Origin: Linanthus parryae
Lineage: Eukaryota; Streptophyta; Magnoliopsida; Ericales; Polemoniaceae
DNA: 64,000 nucleotides
Direction of reading: 5' to 3'
NCBI GenBank assembly: GCA_023055425.1
Contig: JALGPY010000004.1
Coordinates: 19,925,718-19,989,717 of the forward strand
Part shown: piece after piece, positions 1 through 10,165 of the stretch
Layout of the letters: each line of letters opens with the position of its first letter
Numbering within the stretch: position 1 is the first letter of the stretch
The notes under the pieces: model-generated
Database searches by the model: none
Told to the model about the DNA's origin: nothing
Seen by the model: only the letters and a program-made list of their open reading frames with translations
Made by a program: the position numbers and the translations under genes

Positions 1-68
1 GGGATTTCCTTTGAAGTTGGACCATAATTAGGATCCAATAGCTCGGTAAAGAAATCCAACAAAACAGT

Positions 69-1432
69 TTAGGCTGAAGCAGCTTGGTTGTTTGCTTCTT
101 CGACTTGGGCCAGCTCAGTAGTAAGCCCAATACAGCCAGAGTCCGCATGTTCTTGCTTGGGGTTCGTATCCGGATTCAATGGTGGATCTGGCTGAGGTTG
201 GTTTTGATTTGGGTTTTGATTCCGGTTGAGAGGGTTTGGGAGATCATAAAACTCCCAATCTGAGTTTTCCCATGCATGTTCATATAAAGGTATGAAGGGG
301 TCTGAGTCCGGCGAGGCCGGAAAAACGTTCATGGGGGAGGATGGATTAGTTAAATCATCGATGTTTGGCAGGGGGAAAGATCATTTAAATGAGATGGCCG
401 AAAATTTCTTTTGGTTTGTGTTTGTGGTGGAGTTGGATGAGGTGGTGTGTGGCTTTGATGAAAATGGGTGTTAACTGGAGGTGCTAGGGGTGAATAAATG
501 TGTCTTCTTTCAGCAAGAACAACGGGTGAAGAATTTTTTCTGGGATTGCTAGGGGTTTGCCTGATTCGAGAAGCATATAGGCTAAATGAGGATTCTCCCA
601 GCACCCGAGCATTAAAACGATCTGCAAGGTATCTGATGGCAATATCAGGGTTTGTTTTGCACTTTTTGATGTTATGACCAATAACTCCACAAGCCCTACA
701 GATCCTATAAACTCTTTCTGGTTTATAGTCGATCCAAATAGGATTTTTGTTGTGATCAAGGAGGTAGAATCCAACAAGGATTGGTACTTTTGGAGGAACC
801 CACACCTGAACTCTTAGGCATCGATTTGCTCGTGAGGAAGCATATTCCGTACCAATCCTTTGAGGGAGACCCATAATAGAAGTGAGCATACCACCAGCTG
901 TTTGATTAAAATATCATAAAAGCACACCATGTAATCGGACCCAGAGAAGGATATCTGGTATGATAAGATGTTCAAGAGCGATGTCTGGGTTCCAATGATC
1001 AACAACAAGAAGAGCTCCTTGAACAACATAGGGTCCTCCCGAAAGAACGACAAGTAGTTCATCAAAATTATCAAAGTGAATGACATAAAGGGTTTCATAC
1101 CTGTTAACCACTTGCAATCCGAATGAAGGTTGCCAAATCGATCGGACCGTTTCCAGCACATGGTTTGCTGAAAGAGATCTATAGTCTTGAATGAAAACCG
1201 TAATACTTTGATGGTAGGTAGGTGTTTGTTGGTTTGCTGTAAAGTATGGCGTTTCTAAATCTACTCCTATTCTTGGAAGGTCAGTGGGACGATTTGGGAG
1301 TTCTTCTTTTCTTTGGACCGGCTGTATATAGTTATCTGGCCGGAGAATTTCATGATGATTGTGCGGAGGAAGAGGTTTGTTGATGTCGTATGGATTAGGA
1401 GGATGGGTTTCATCAGGTGGTGGTTCGAACAT
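69..1432 (-). pseudogene. LINE-A ORF1 (L1-type gag-like zinc-knuckle protein), broken
   Basis: This is a relic of plant L1-type LINE ORF1, a nucleic-acid-binding protein that coats the LINE RNA. The start at 1432 follows a pyrimidine-rich leader. The N-terminal half resembles the DUF4283 domain (residues about 60-170, including a QPSFGLQVVNRYETLYVIHF-type stretch). It is followed by a CX2CX4HX4C zinc knuckle (CRACGVIGHNIKKC, 659-700) and a Pro/Asn/Gln-rich tail. Two lesions break the frame. An in-frame TGA lies at 914-916, with the coding sense resuming directly after it. A frameshift lies near a C-run at about 377, after which the tail continues in another frame to 69. ORF2 should lie to the left, outside the window. 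It is not the ORF1 of LINE-B, because on this strand it lies downstream of LINE-B's poly(A) end. Confidence 0.75.
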
Positions 1433-1952
1433 TGTTAAGGAGCTTCTTAGATCAATCAGAGAGAGAAAAGAGCAAGAATCGGATAAGAATTTTTGGGGTT
1501 TTGATTTGCTCTTTGGCTTTGGTGCGAAAAGTCTTCGGGGAAGAGGAAAGATTTAAATCCCCTAACTGAAGTCTTTGGAATCTTCCCTTCATTGCCGTGA
1601 ATGATCAGATAAAATGATGAGAAAAGGGAATGATTGAGAACTTCAAAAAACTATTGGTCGTTGCTGCCGGGGAGATATGGTAACAGATGAGGAAGAACTA
1701 GATTGGGGGTGAAAGTAGTGGAAAAACAGAGAAATGGCATGAAGGGTTCTTCAATAGCCGCCAGGGGGTTAAACAGTAGGTAATGATAACCTATAAAGGA
1801 GAGGAGAACGGATTCCAATCCCTCTGATTAGTAATAGCGCGGCGAGAAGGGTTGTCGGAGCTCACAATTCCGATGAGCCACCGCTAGATCCAGTTCCACA
1901 CCACTCGAGGATCTCGAAGAACACGAGAAGGCTTGGGAGAACGGGAGAGAGT
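1433..1952 (-). other. Leader region upstream of LINE-A ORF1; no gene
   Basis: On the minus strand this stretch leads into the ORF1 start and is rich in CT and purine blocks typical of a transcribed leader. I see no coding capacity. Copia-1 is inserted at its right edge, so the original LINE-A 5' end is either here or beyond the Copia-1 insertion. The boundary is not resolved. Confidence 0.35.
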
Positions 1953-2748
1953 TGTTGGGGAATCCGGGCTCGAAACACGACTAAATCAACAAAGTCGTAA
2001 CGGAAGCAAGTAACCCAAAGAAAACTTTCCCCAAATACCGCGCAACTAAACGGAGAGCACCACAATTGCAAGTAGACAACAAGCTAAAAACGAGACAAGA
2101 CAATTTTAACGTGGAAAACCCGAAATCGGGAAAAACCACGGAGCCACTCTCGACTCAAAGCTTCCACTATAATCAACAATAGTAGGATCACAACTCATAC
2201 ATCTCTAGCAAGCTAGAGGATCAACCAAGCAACAAGAAAAAACCTTTCTTTGCTTACAAATACATCTAGACTATAATCTAGGGTGAACCGAGAAAGTGAA
2301 CTTAGAGAGATCTAAAACGAAATCCAACCGGTAGATAGTTGACTTACCTACCCAGGAGCATGCTCCTAAAATTTCAGCTCAATCCGAGCAAATTTCACCG
2401 TTGGATTTCTCCGGCAAGGTCGCTGGTCGGACCTTCACAGACCCAGAAAAGCTTCTGCTCTCTGCCTTCTCATCTAAGCCTCCTCCTCACTCTCTCTTGA
2501 TGCTGTGAGACAACCCACCAGTCACATATCATGTGACCAAAACAATTAACCAATAACTTGGCTCCACATGGCGTTCACAATGGCCACACACACACACACT
2601 AGTGTGATAACCCACAGGTTTGCTTCCTGGAAGCAACCCAGCCACCATTTCAAACTTCTTTTTTTTTCTTTTTCATTTATTTTAATTTGCTCACATGAGC
2701 TATTATTCTGTTTGGCGAGTCCACCATTGAGTGGACCCCACACCAACA
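1953..2748 (-). repeat. Copia-1 3' LTR
   Basis: This is the 796-bp direct repeat of 6793-7591. It begins TGTTGGGG and ends CACCAACA on the plus strand. It contains a short AC microsatellite and several non-repeated dyads: GTCACAT-ATC-ATGTGAC (2521-2537), TTGCTTCC-T-GGAAGCAA (2620-2636), and GTCCAC/GTGGAC arms just inside the minus-strand 5' end. Confidence 0.93.
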
Positions 2749-2749
2749 T

Positions 2750-2765
2750 TCTCCCCCTCCACCTC
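2750..2765 (-). promoter_or_regulatory. Copia-1 polypurine tract
   Basis: On the minus strand this reads GAGGTGGAGGGGGAGA, one base before the 3' LTR. It primes plus-strand DNA synthesis during reverse transcription. It begins inside the gag-pol stop codon (2764-2766), so there is essentially no 3' untranslated internal sequence. Confidence 0.85.
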
Positions 2766-5700
2766 ATATGGAGGACTCCATACCCGCGATGCTTCTACAC
2801 ACTTCAAGCTTCGCGATCGGTACGGACTTCGTCATCATATCAGCTCCATTGTCGTCGGTATGAATCTTGACAAGTTCAACCGACTTCCCATCCAACACAT
2901 CCCGTATCCAATGATACCTCACATCGATGTGCTTGGATCTTGAGTGAAAACTCGAGTTCTTGCTGAGATGGATCGCACTCTGACTATCACAGAACAGAGT
3001 ATACTTCTCTTGCTTCAAACCTAGCTGTTGTAACAGTTTCTTCATCCAAAGCAACTCCTTGCAACCCTCAGTAGCTGCAATAAACTCAGCCTCAGTAGTA
3101 GACAATGCAACGCATTTCTGCAACCTAGACTGCCACGACACTGCTCCCCCTGCAAAAGTGTTCAGATACCCAGACGTAGACTTCCTCGAATCAATATCCC
3201 CAGCCATGTCAGCATCCGTGAAACTAACAAGAGTAGGATCACCATTTCCAAAGCAAATACACAACTGAGAAGTACCCCTGAGATACCTGAATATCCACTT
3301 AACCGCAGACCAATGTTCTCTACCAGGATTGGAGAGAAACCGACTGACAACGCCAACCGCATGAGCTATGTCCGGCCTCGTACACACCATGGCGTACATC
3401 AAACTACCCACCGCAGACGCATATGGAACCGACATCATGTCTTCCTTCTCTTCCTCTGTCTTGGGACTCTGCTTTGAGCTCAACTTGAAATGACCAGCAA
3501 GAGGTGTACTAAATGGCTTTGCTTGGTCCATATTGAACCTCTTCAGGACCTTCTCAATGTAGGACTCCTGAGATAACCAAAGCCTCTTGGCTTTCCGGTC
3601 TCGCGAAATTCTCATACCCAGAATTTGCTCCGCGGACCCCAAATCCTTCATAGCAAAGGATTTTCCCAACTCCTTCTTCAACCTGGCAATCTTGCTGGCA
3701 TCACGACCAACGATCAACATGTCATCGACATACAGAAGAAGAATGATCGAATCACCGTCAGAGAAATTCTTCACAAACACACAATGATCTGAAGTTGTCT
3801 TCTTGTATCCATGCTCCCCCATGAACGAGTCAAACTTCCTGTACCACTGCCTTGGTGCCTGCTTCAAGCCATACAGACTCTTCTTCAGTTTGCACACCAG
3901 ATTCTCCTTTCCCTGAACTCTGAAACCCTCCGGCTGTTCCATGTAGATCTCCTCCTCCAAATCACCATGGAGGAACGCAGTCTTGACATCAAGCTGCTCA
4001 ATCTCCCAATCTCTGCTGGCAGCTATACCTAGAACAACCCGGATAGACGACATCTTCACCACCGGTGAGAATATCTCCTTGTAGTCTACTCCTTTCTTCT
4101 GCCTGAACCCTTTCACAACCAATCTTGCTTTATACCTTGGTTCTGAGTTCTCAGACTTCAACCTGTAGACCCATCTGTTCTTGAGTGCTCTCTTACCCTT
4201 AGGCAACTCCACCAACTCGTAGGTGTTGTTCTCATGTAAGGACCGCATCTCAGATTCCATGGCTTTCAGCCATTTCTCTTTCTTGTCAACTGTCATGTCC
4301 TCATCATAGCTCTCTGGCTCCCCCTCATCCGTGAGTGTCACATACTCAGACGCAGAATACTTCCGATAGGGTTGCCGATCTCTACTAGATCTCCTCAACT
4401 CTGTAACAGCTGGAGTTGGTGGCTCTGGAGGTACCTCCCCATCATGTGCATCTTCCTGATCATCAACTAGATGTGGATCAACATCACCTGCATCACCCTG
4501 ATCATCCTGCACTATCTCATCACCATGCTCAGCTGGAGTAGGAACTGGACTCATGTCCACCAAATCATCACCATCAGCCTGAGGCTTATCACATCTATCA
4601 ATGTCCTCAATAGTCTGATCTTCGAGAAATACCACATCTCGGCTCCTGACAATCTTCTTGGTAACTGGATCCCTTAGCCAGTACCCAAACTCCTCATGGC
4701 CATAACCCAGAAAGATACACTGCTTGGATTTGTCGTCAAGCTTTGATCTTTCATCTTTCGGGACATGTACAAATGCCCGACACCCGAACACTCTCAAGTG
4801 ATCGTAAGACACATCTCTACCTGTCCAAACTCTGTCAGGTATATCTGTCTCCAAAGGAACTGAAGGAGAGAGATTAATCAAATCCACATCTGTTCTCATC
4901 GCCTCACCCCAAAAGGTTCTTGGCAGCTTTGCCTGTGACAACATACATTTGATCTTTTCAATCATGGTCCTGTTCATCCTTTCTGCTACACCATTATGCT
5001 GTGGGGTCTTGGGAGGTGTCCTCTGATGCTTAATCCCATGGTTCCTGCAATACCAGTGAAAGGAACCCTTGTACTCACCGCCATTGTCAGTCCTGATGCA
5101 CTTCAATGGCTTTCCTGTTTCCCTCTCAACACTAGCATGAAACTCCTTAAACACATCAGCCACTTGGTCCTTACTCCGAAGAGTGTATGCCCACACTTTC
5201 CTTGAATGATCATCAATGAAAGTGACAAAGTATCTCGCACCACCAAGTGTTCTTGTCTTCATGGGTCCACAAACATCAGAATGTACCAGTTCTAGAATAG
5301 CAGACTTTCTAGAACCATAAGAATGCTGAAAACTCAACCTGTGTTGCTTTCCAGCCAAACAATGAGTGCAATGCTTCAAAGGATTACCTTTAATACCAGG
5401 GAGCTGCTCTCGCTTGGTTAGGACATCCAGTCCTTTCTGACTCATGTGACCCAGCCTCTTGTGCCACAACTCTGTAGAGGAATCATCAACTGCATTTACC
5501 ACTGAACTGGTAAGCTTCGCGTGCATCACATACAGTGAACACTCCTTCATCCCTCTAGAAACAACCAGCGAGCCCCGAGTAAGTCTCCATTTCCCATCAC
5601 CGAATTGATTGATATACCCGTCTTCATCAAGCTTCCCTGCAGAAATCAAATTCAGCCGAATATCTGGAACATGTCTGACATCCCTGAGAACAAGCTTGCT

Positions 5701-6747
5701 TCCAGTGTTAGCCTCCAAGAATACATCACCCATGCCAATGATCTTTGACACACCATCATTCCCCATCTTCACAACACCATAGTCACCAGGTCTGTAAGAT
5801 GAGAAGAACTCTCTCCTGGAGGTAACATGAATGGAAGCCCCGCAGTCAATAACCCAGCTGCTGCTCTGACAAGCCATACTCACGACATTCTCCTCACAGA
5901 CAATGAGAGTATCATCCTTAGTCGTTGTAGCAACTGTCTTCTCATTCTTGTTGTCTGACCCATTCTGTCCCTTGTTCTTCAGCTTCCTGCACTCTTTCTT
6001 CATATGTCCCATACCTCCACAATGGTAGCATTTCACACTTTTCTTCCAATCACTCGACTGGCCTCTCGAGTTGTTCCTGTTTTTCTTAGGACCCCTGCTG
6101 TGACTTCTCCCTCTATCCTGTTTCTTTTCTGAAACCAGTGCCTCAGCATCCGAGTTCATGCCTGACTCGGACCGTCTAGCTTCTTCATTCAACAAGCTAT
6201 CCTTGACCATATCATTAGTCAACTTTCCATCCGGAGCTGAATTGCTGAGAGCCACTGTCAAAGTTTCCCAACTGTCCGGCAAGCTACTAAGGAGAAATAA
6301 TGCCTGAATCTCATCATCAAACACAATCCGCATCGCCGTCAGCTGATTCATGAGCTCCTGAAACCTGCTCATATGCTCAGACACACTCTGGCCATCCCTG
6401 TACCTCAAATTCACAAGCCGCTTCATGAGGTGCATCTTGTTCTGAGCTGTCTGTCTCTCATACAAAGACTCGAGATTTTTCCACGAAACATCCGCGCTTG
6501 TCTCTTTGGCGACGTTGTGAAAAACGCTTTGGTCAATCCACTGTCTGATAGTGGCCACAGTCTTCCTATGCAATGTGTCCCATGCTTTGTCTGTCATAGT
6601 GGCCGGCTTCGAAGCATCACCTTCGACAGGATCATACAAGTCCATACAAAACAAGAGATCCTCCATCCTAGGCTTCCAAATTGAATAATTTGACGAAGTC
6701 AATTTTATCATCGTGCCACCAACACTATGCTCATGCATTTTAGTCAA
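2764..6747 (-). CDS. Copia-1 gag-pol polyprotein (1327 aa), intact
   Basis: This single unbroken frame covers the whole retrotransposon polyprotein, a length typical of Tnt1-like elements. In order it holds a UBN2-type gag with a CCHC knuckle (CYHCGGMGHMKKEC, residues 240-253). Next is an aspartic protease at D301 (VIDCGAS, so the usual Ser after Asp is Cys). Then comes integrase with the HX4H/CX2C zinc module (HKRLGH, CTHCLAGKQH) and the DDE triad in VHSDVCGP, RTDNGGEY and HNGVAERMN. RT has the active site LLLYVDDM. RNase H has TDADMAGD, TTEAEFIAAT and CDSQSAI. The start ATG lies 31 nt downstream of the primer site. The product assembles into cytoplasmic virus-like particles and makes and integrates the cDNA. 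No lesion is visible, so it may still be functional. Whether it is expressed cannot be told. Confidence 0.95.
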   Translation of the reverse strand: MTKMHEHSVGGTMIKLTSSNYSIWKPRMEDLLFCMDLYDPVEGDASKPATMTDKAWDTLHRKTVATIRQWIDQSVFHNVAKETSADVSWKNLESLYERQTAQNKMHLMKRLVNLRYRDGQSVSEHMSRFQELMNQLTAMRIVFDDEIQALFLLSSLPDSWETLTVALSNSAPDGKLTNDMVKDSLLNEEARRSESGMNSDAEALVSEKKQDRGRSHSRGPKKNRNNSRGQSSDWKKSVKCYHCGGMGHMKKECRKLKNKGQNGSDNKNEKTVATTTKDDTLIVCEENVVSMACQSSSWVIDCGASIHVTSRREFFSSYRPGDYGVVKMGNDGVSKIIGMGDVFLEANTGSKLVLRDVRHVPDIRLNLISAGKLDEDGYINQFGDGKWRLTRGSLVVSRGMKECSLYVMHAKLTSSVVNAVDDSSTELWHKRLGHMSQKGLDVLTKREQLPGIKGNPLKHCTHCLAGKQHRLSFQHSYGSRKSAILELVHSDVCGPMKTRTLGGARYFVTFIDDHSRKVWAYTLRSKDQVADVFKEFHASVERETGKPLKCIRTDNGGEYKGSFHWYCRNHGIKHQRTPPKTPQHNGVAERMNRTMIEKIKCMLSQAKLPRTFWGEAMRTDVDLINLSPSVPLETDIPDRVWTGRDVSYDHLRVFGCRAFVHVPKDERSKLDDKSKQCIFLGYGHEEFGYWLRDPVTKKIVRSRDVVFLEDQTIEDIDRCDKPQADGDDLVDMSPVPTPAEHGDEIVQDDQGDAGDVDPHLVDDQEDAHDGEVPPEPPTPAVTELRRSSRDRQPYRKYSASEYVTLTDEGEPESYDEDMTVDKKEKWLKAMESEMRSLHENNTYELVELPKGKRALKNRWVYRLKSENSEPRYKARLVVKGFRQKKGVDYKEIFSPVVKMSSIRVVLGIAASRDWEIEQLDVKTAFLHGDLEEEIYMEQPEGFRVQGKENLVCKLKKSLYGLKQAPRQWYRKFDSFMGEHGYKKTTSDHCVFVKNFSDGDSIILLLYVDDMLIVGRDASKIARLKKELGKSFAMKDLGSAEQILGMRISRDRKAKRLWLSQESYIEKVLKRFNMDQAKPFSTPLAGHFKLSSKQSPKTEEEKEDMMSVPYASAVGSLMYAMVCTRPDIAHAVGVVSRFLSNPGREHWSAVKWIFRYLRGTSQLCICFGNGDPTLVSFTDADMAGDIDSRKSTSGYLNTFAGGAVSWQSRLQKCVALSTTEAEFIAATEGCKELLWMKKLLQQLGLKQEKYTLFCDSQSAIHLSKNSSFHSRSKHIDVRYHWIRDVLDGKSVELVKIHTDDNGADMMTKSVPIAKLEVCRSIAGMESSI

Positions 6748-6777
6748 CGCTACAACCGAGCCAACAACAATGAACCA

Positions 6778-6790
6778 GGCTCTGATACCA
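6778..6790 (-). promoter_or_regulatory. Copia-1 primer binding site (initiator tRNA-Met)
   Basis: On the minus strand this reads TGGTATCAGAGCC, two bases after the 5' LTR. It is the standard copia primer site complementary to the 3' end of plant initiator Met-tRNA. It fixes the element's orientation and the LTR boundary at 6793. Confidence 0.93.
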
Positions 6791-6792
6791 CT

Positions 6793-7591
6793 TGTTGGGG
6801 AATCCGGGCTCGAAACACGACTAAATCAACAAAGTCGTAGCGGAAGCAAGTAACCCAAAGAAAACTTTCCCCAAATACCGCGCAACTAAACGGAGAGCAC
6901 CACAATTGCAAGTAGACAACAAGCTAAAAACGAGACAAGACAATTTTAACGTGGAAAACCCGAAATCGGGAAAAACCACGAAGCCACTCTCGACTCAAAG
7001 CTTCCACTATAATCAACAATAGTAGGATCACAACTCATACATCTCTAGCAAGCTAGAGGATCAACCAAGCAACAAGAAAAAACCTTTCTTTGCTTACAAA
7101 TACATCTAGACTATAATCTAGGGTGAACCGAGAAAGTGAACTTAGAGAGCTCTAAAACGAAATCCAACCGGTAGATAGTTGACTTACCTACCCAGGAGCA
7201 TGCTCCTAAAATTTCAGCTCAATCCGAGCAAATTTCACCGTTGGATTTCTCCGGCAAGGTCGCTGGTCGGACCTTCACAGACCCAGAAAAGCTTCTGCTC
7301 TCTGCCTTCTCATCTAAGCCTCCTCCTCACTCTCTCTTGATGCTGTGAGACAACCCACCAGTCACATATCATGTGACCAAAACAATTAACCAGTAACTTG
7401 GCTCCACATGGCGTTCACAAATGGCCACACACACACACACACTAGTGTGATAACCCACGGGTTTGCTTCCTGGAAGCAACCCAGCCACCATTTCAAACTT
7501 ATTTTTTTTTCTTTTTCATTTATTTTAATTTGCTCACATGAGCTATTATTCTGTGTGGCGAGTCCACCATTGAGTGGACCCCACACCAACA
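6793..7591 (-). repeat. Copia-1 5' LTR (promoter LTR)
   Basis: This 799-bp LTR matches 1953-2748 at about 99%. Transcription of gag-pol should start here, running leftward. The dyads noted in the 3' LTR are repeated (for example GTCACATATCATGTGAC at 7361-7377). I could not place a TATA box with confidence. Confidence 0.93.
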
Positions 7592-7660
7592 TGAGTTCTC
7601 ACGTAGAGAGAGAAATCGTCGTATTGCAATACTTGAGTGTGTGACTAATTCTGAAATCAT

Positions 7661-9399
7661 ATTTTTTTTTTGAAAGATTTCATTACATAATTAAGGACGG
7701 TTACAGTTACTGTTGATACATAAAATTCTATCATGAATCTTCTGAACCTTATCTCTTTTAACATGTTTGATACTGACCGACTGGAAGTTGGCAGATAGCA
7801 ACCGAATATCGTGGCAAAGAATGCGAATTCGCAAGTCAAAACCCACGCCATTAAGGTTGTTAACAGGAACCAATGAGTTCGTCATGATTTCCACGTTTTT
7901 GTACCCGAAGGAGAGCATCCATCTTAGCGCTTGCGAGATTCCAAAAGTTTCGGCCTGGAGAGCTGAATCTGTCGTGAAAAAAACGAAACCATCTTCCACA
8001 AGATGATGTGTTTCCATCCAGGCGGAAGTAGGTGAGAAATCATTTTTCCAGGAGGCGTCGATTAAAAAGGAATGGCTAGGAGTGTTGACTGATCCAATTC
8101 TCCAAATGTTGGCATTGTTTTGGATTTGTTGCGTGGGAAGAGCCGGATTTTTTTGTTTGGACCGAATGTTGATGAACACAGAATTTATCGTCTGACCGAG
8201 GGCTACGAGTGAAGCTTTGGGAGTAATAGAACTGTTGTTGTTCATTACCACTTCATTCCTATGTAGCCAAATTTGTCGCATGGTGAGGAGAAAAAGGACT
8301 TTATCCTCGATGTTAGGCATATCTGAGAGAAGCTTTCGGAACAGAAGAAGGAAGGGGTGCGACTGGCCAGTCGGAATTCTGAGTCCAAGATGAGATCCAA
8401 ACCAAATTGTTCTAGACAAGGAGCAATTAAAAAAACAGTGATGAAGCGATTCTTCTTCGAGGTCGCATCTTTTGCAAGTCAAGGAGGAAATTGGACAGCG
8501 ATGTCTATCAAGAGCAACCATAACTGGTAAAGCATTGGAGAGGAGTTTCCAGAAAAACATGGTGATTTTTGGTTGCAATTGAAGACCGCGGATTGTTTTC
8601 CAGATAGAGAGAGAGTCTTGACTCATATAAGGGAGGGAGGTGTCTGTACTCTTCTTGAGGGTAAGATAACCTGATTTAACCGAGTACTGAAGGGAAGTGT
8701 CTCCCAATTTTGATACCACTAAGACCTTTATCCGTAGCAAGGAAGTTGAGTAGACTCGAGAAAGCTTCTTGGACAAGAATAAAAATAAATGGCGAGAGGA
8801 GATCTCCTTGGCGAATGCCAGCTGTGGGTTTAAAAAAATCCTTTTGGGCGCCGTTAATCACAAGAGCCGAGGAGACCGATGTGATGCACGACATAATGGA
8901 TTGAACGAAAAAATGCCCAAAGCCCATTTGAATGAGGCAGTCATGAATAAAGAGCCATGAGAGTCTGTCAAAAGCTTTGTTCATATCAACCTTGAGACCG
9001 AAAAAAAGAGTTTTTCTGACTTTTACGGCCTGTAATGAAATGAATAATCTCATGTGTGATCATGATGTTGTCCGAGATAAGCCGTCCTTTGATGAAAGCA
9101 TTTTGATTTTCCGAAACAAGGTCTGGGAGAACCAATTTGAGTCTGTTAGCCAACACTTTGGAGATGATCTTGTAAATCGAGTTACAAAGGCTGATAGGAC
9201 GGAAATATGAAGCTGATAAAGGATTAAGCTTTTTGGGAATAAGGGCGATAAGGGTTTTGTTGCATTCCTTGAGGAGATGGCCCGACATGAGAGTGTGTCT
9301 GACTGCCTTGAGCACATGAGTCTGGATTATATTCCATTGAGTTTGAAAGAATTCCATAATGATGCCATCGGGTCCTGGAGATTTGTGTTTGCCAAAATC
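7661..9399 (-). mobile_element. LINE-B: truncated, internally deleted L1-type LINE with 13-bp TSD
   Basis: This is a 1.74-kb non-LTR retrotransposon in minus orientation. It is flanked by a perfect 13-bp duplication, ATTCTGAAATCAT, at 7648-7660 and 9400-9412. Its 3' end is a 10-A tail (T-run 7662-7671). It is 5'-truncated: ORF1 and the endonuclease are missing. The duplication plus poly(A) shows target-primed reverse transcription, and it was inserted into the same host stretch that Copia-1 abuts. Confidence 0.92.
7691..9357 (-). pseudogene. LINE-B ORF2 relic: RT N-part, zf-RVT, RNase H; catalytic RT box deleted
   Basis: This is the remains of LINE ORF2. From 9357 it encodes RT blocks 0-2 (LIPKKLNPLSASYFRPISLC, NAFIKGRLISDN). 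A frameshift near 8990 moves to the frame with VDMNKAFDRLSW and GIRQGDLLSPF-type motifs. At about 8690, right after a GLSGIKIG stretch, the sequence jumps straight to the region before the zf-RVT domain (YSVKSGY, then a Cys/His cluster at LTCKRCDLEEESLHHC). The YADD catalytic box, thumb and connection are therefore missing, probably about 1 kb by comparison with typical family length. The C-terminal RNase H-like domain follows (IDASWKNDF, then QAETFGISQALRWM). It ends 20 bp before the poly(A). It cannot encode an active RT. Confidence 0.85.
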
Positions 9400-9412
9400 A
9401 TTCTGAAATCAT

Positions 9413-9790
9413 CTTGAACGTACAACAATGTATAATTGTTATTTTATACATTCAATAAAAATAAAAATGTTTTTAACAATCAAAATTATAAAAAAACACA
9501 ATTAAATAAAAAAAATTGAAAATTAGTGTTGTTAAGAAAGTTTTTTTAAACAAATCATAAAATAGACACTTCGAGAACTTTTTGGGAAAATAATATTTTA
9601 AAATTAAAGTGTTTTAAAACAACAATGTCAAACGTGGACTTGTATTGATTTGTTGCCTCGAGTGGTACAAAGATTTGTTTCTTTGTTATTTAGCTTTATT
9701 AGAACTGCCGCCAAAGGTAAAAGTCTAATGGTAAAGGGCTCTCCCAAACATAACTTTCCCTGTCTTCTCATTTCTTTCTTAAGGCATCTT
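9413..9790. other. AT-rich host or old repeat DNA; no gene
   Basis: I see no ORF, LTR or inverted-repeat terminus here. It is strongly AT-rich with A/T runs, and it lies between LINE-B's duplication and the Gypsy-A 5' LTR. Confidence 0.6.
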
Positions 9791-10165
9791 TGATACGGGT
9801 AGGTATTCAACAGAGGACACGGCTATAGAGGAGGCAACCTTGGGACGTGAGGATCGGAATTGTGCTCCACCAAAATGTTTGACTGCCTACATTCCAAAGT
9901 AGTGGTTAGTTAGGACATTATTTATGTTAGCTTTGTATTAGGGGGGAATTATTTCATTCTTTCAATTATTTGGGATTTTCAGAGTATTTAGCAGAGTTAT
10001 TTAGTATTTATATGTGTTACTGTGAAGTTTATTTTTTTTTATCAGATTAATGAATTAATTCCCTTCTCTTTCGTAATCTAGTTTGCCTATTTTCTACTAC
10101 TCGAGTTGCAGATCGAAGATCAGTAGCATGTCGAATCGCTACAAAATCGACATCGTTTTCTATTG
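9791..10165 (+). repeat. Gypsy-A 5' LTR
   Basis: It starts TGATACGGGTA and aligns along its whole length with 11818-12186 and with the Gypsy-B LTR at 41897-42259. The last bases have decayed from GTATCA to CTATTGA. Confidence 0.8.

Larger units (their letters stand above)
1953..7591 (-). mobile_element. Copia-1: complete Tork/Tnt1-like Ty1/copia retrotransposon
   Basis: This is a 5.64-kb element in minus orientation. It has two LTRs of 796 and 799 bp with TGTTGG...CCAACA termini, an initiator-Met-tRNA primer site, one uninterrupted gag-pol ORF and a polypurine tract touching the stop codon. Comparing the LTRs by eye gives about 8 substitutions plus one 3-bp length difference, so they are about 99% identical and the insertion is recent. 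The flanks are AGAGT on the left and TGAGT on the right, a 4-of-5 match that could be a worn target duplication. Domain order (gag, protease, integrase, RT, RNase H) and sequence place it in the Tork lineage near Tnt1. It sits at the leader of LINE-A. Confidence 0.93.

Noticed and set aside
69..9399. LINE-A ORF1 and LINE-B ORF2 as one LINE split by Copia-1
   Set aside because: Both are on the minus strand, but ORF1 lies downstream of LINE-B's poly(A) end, and LINE-B is bounded by its own 13-bp duplication.
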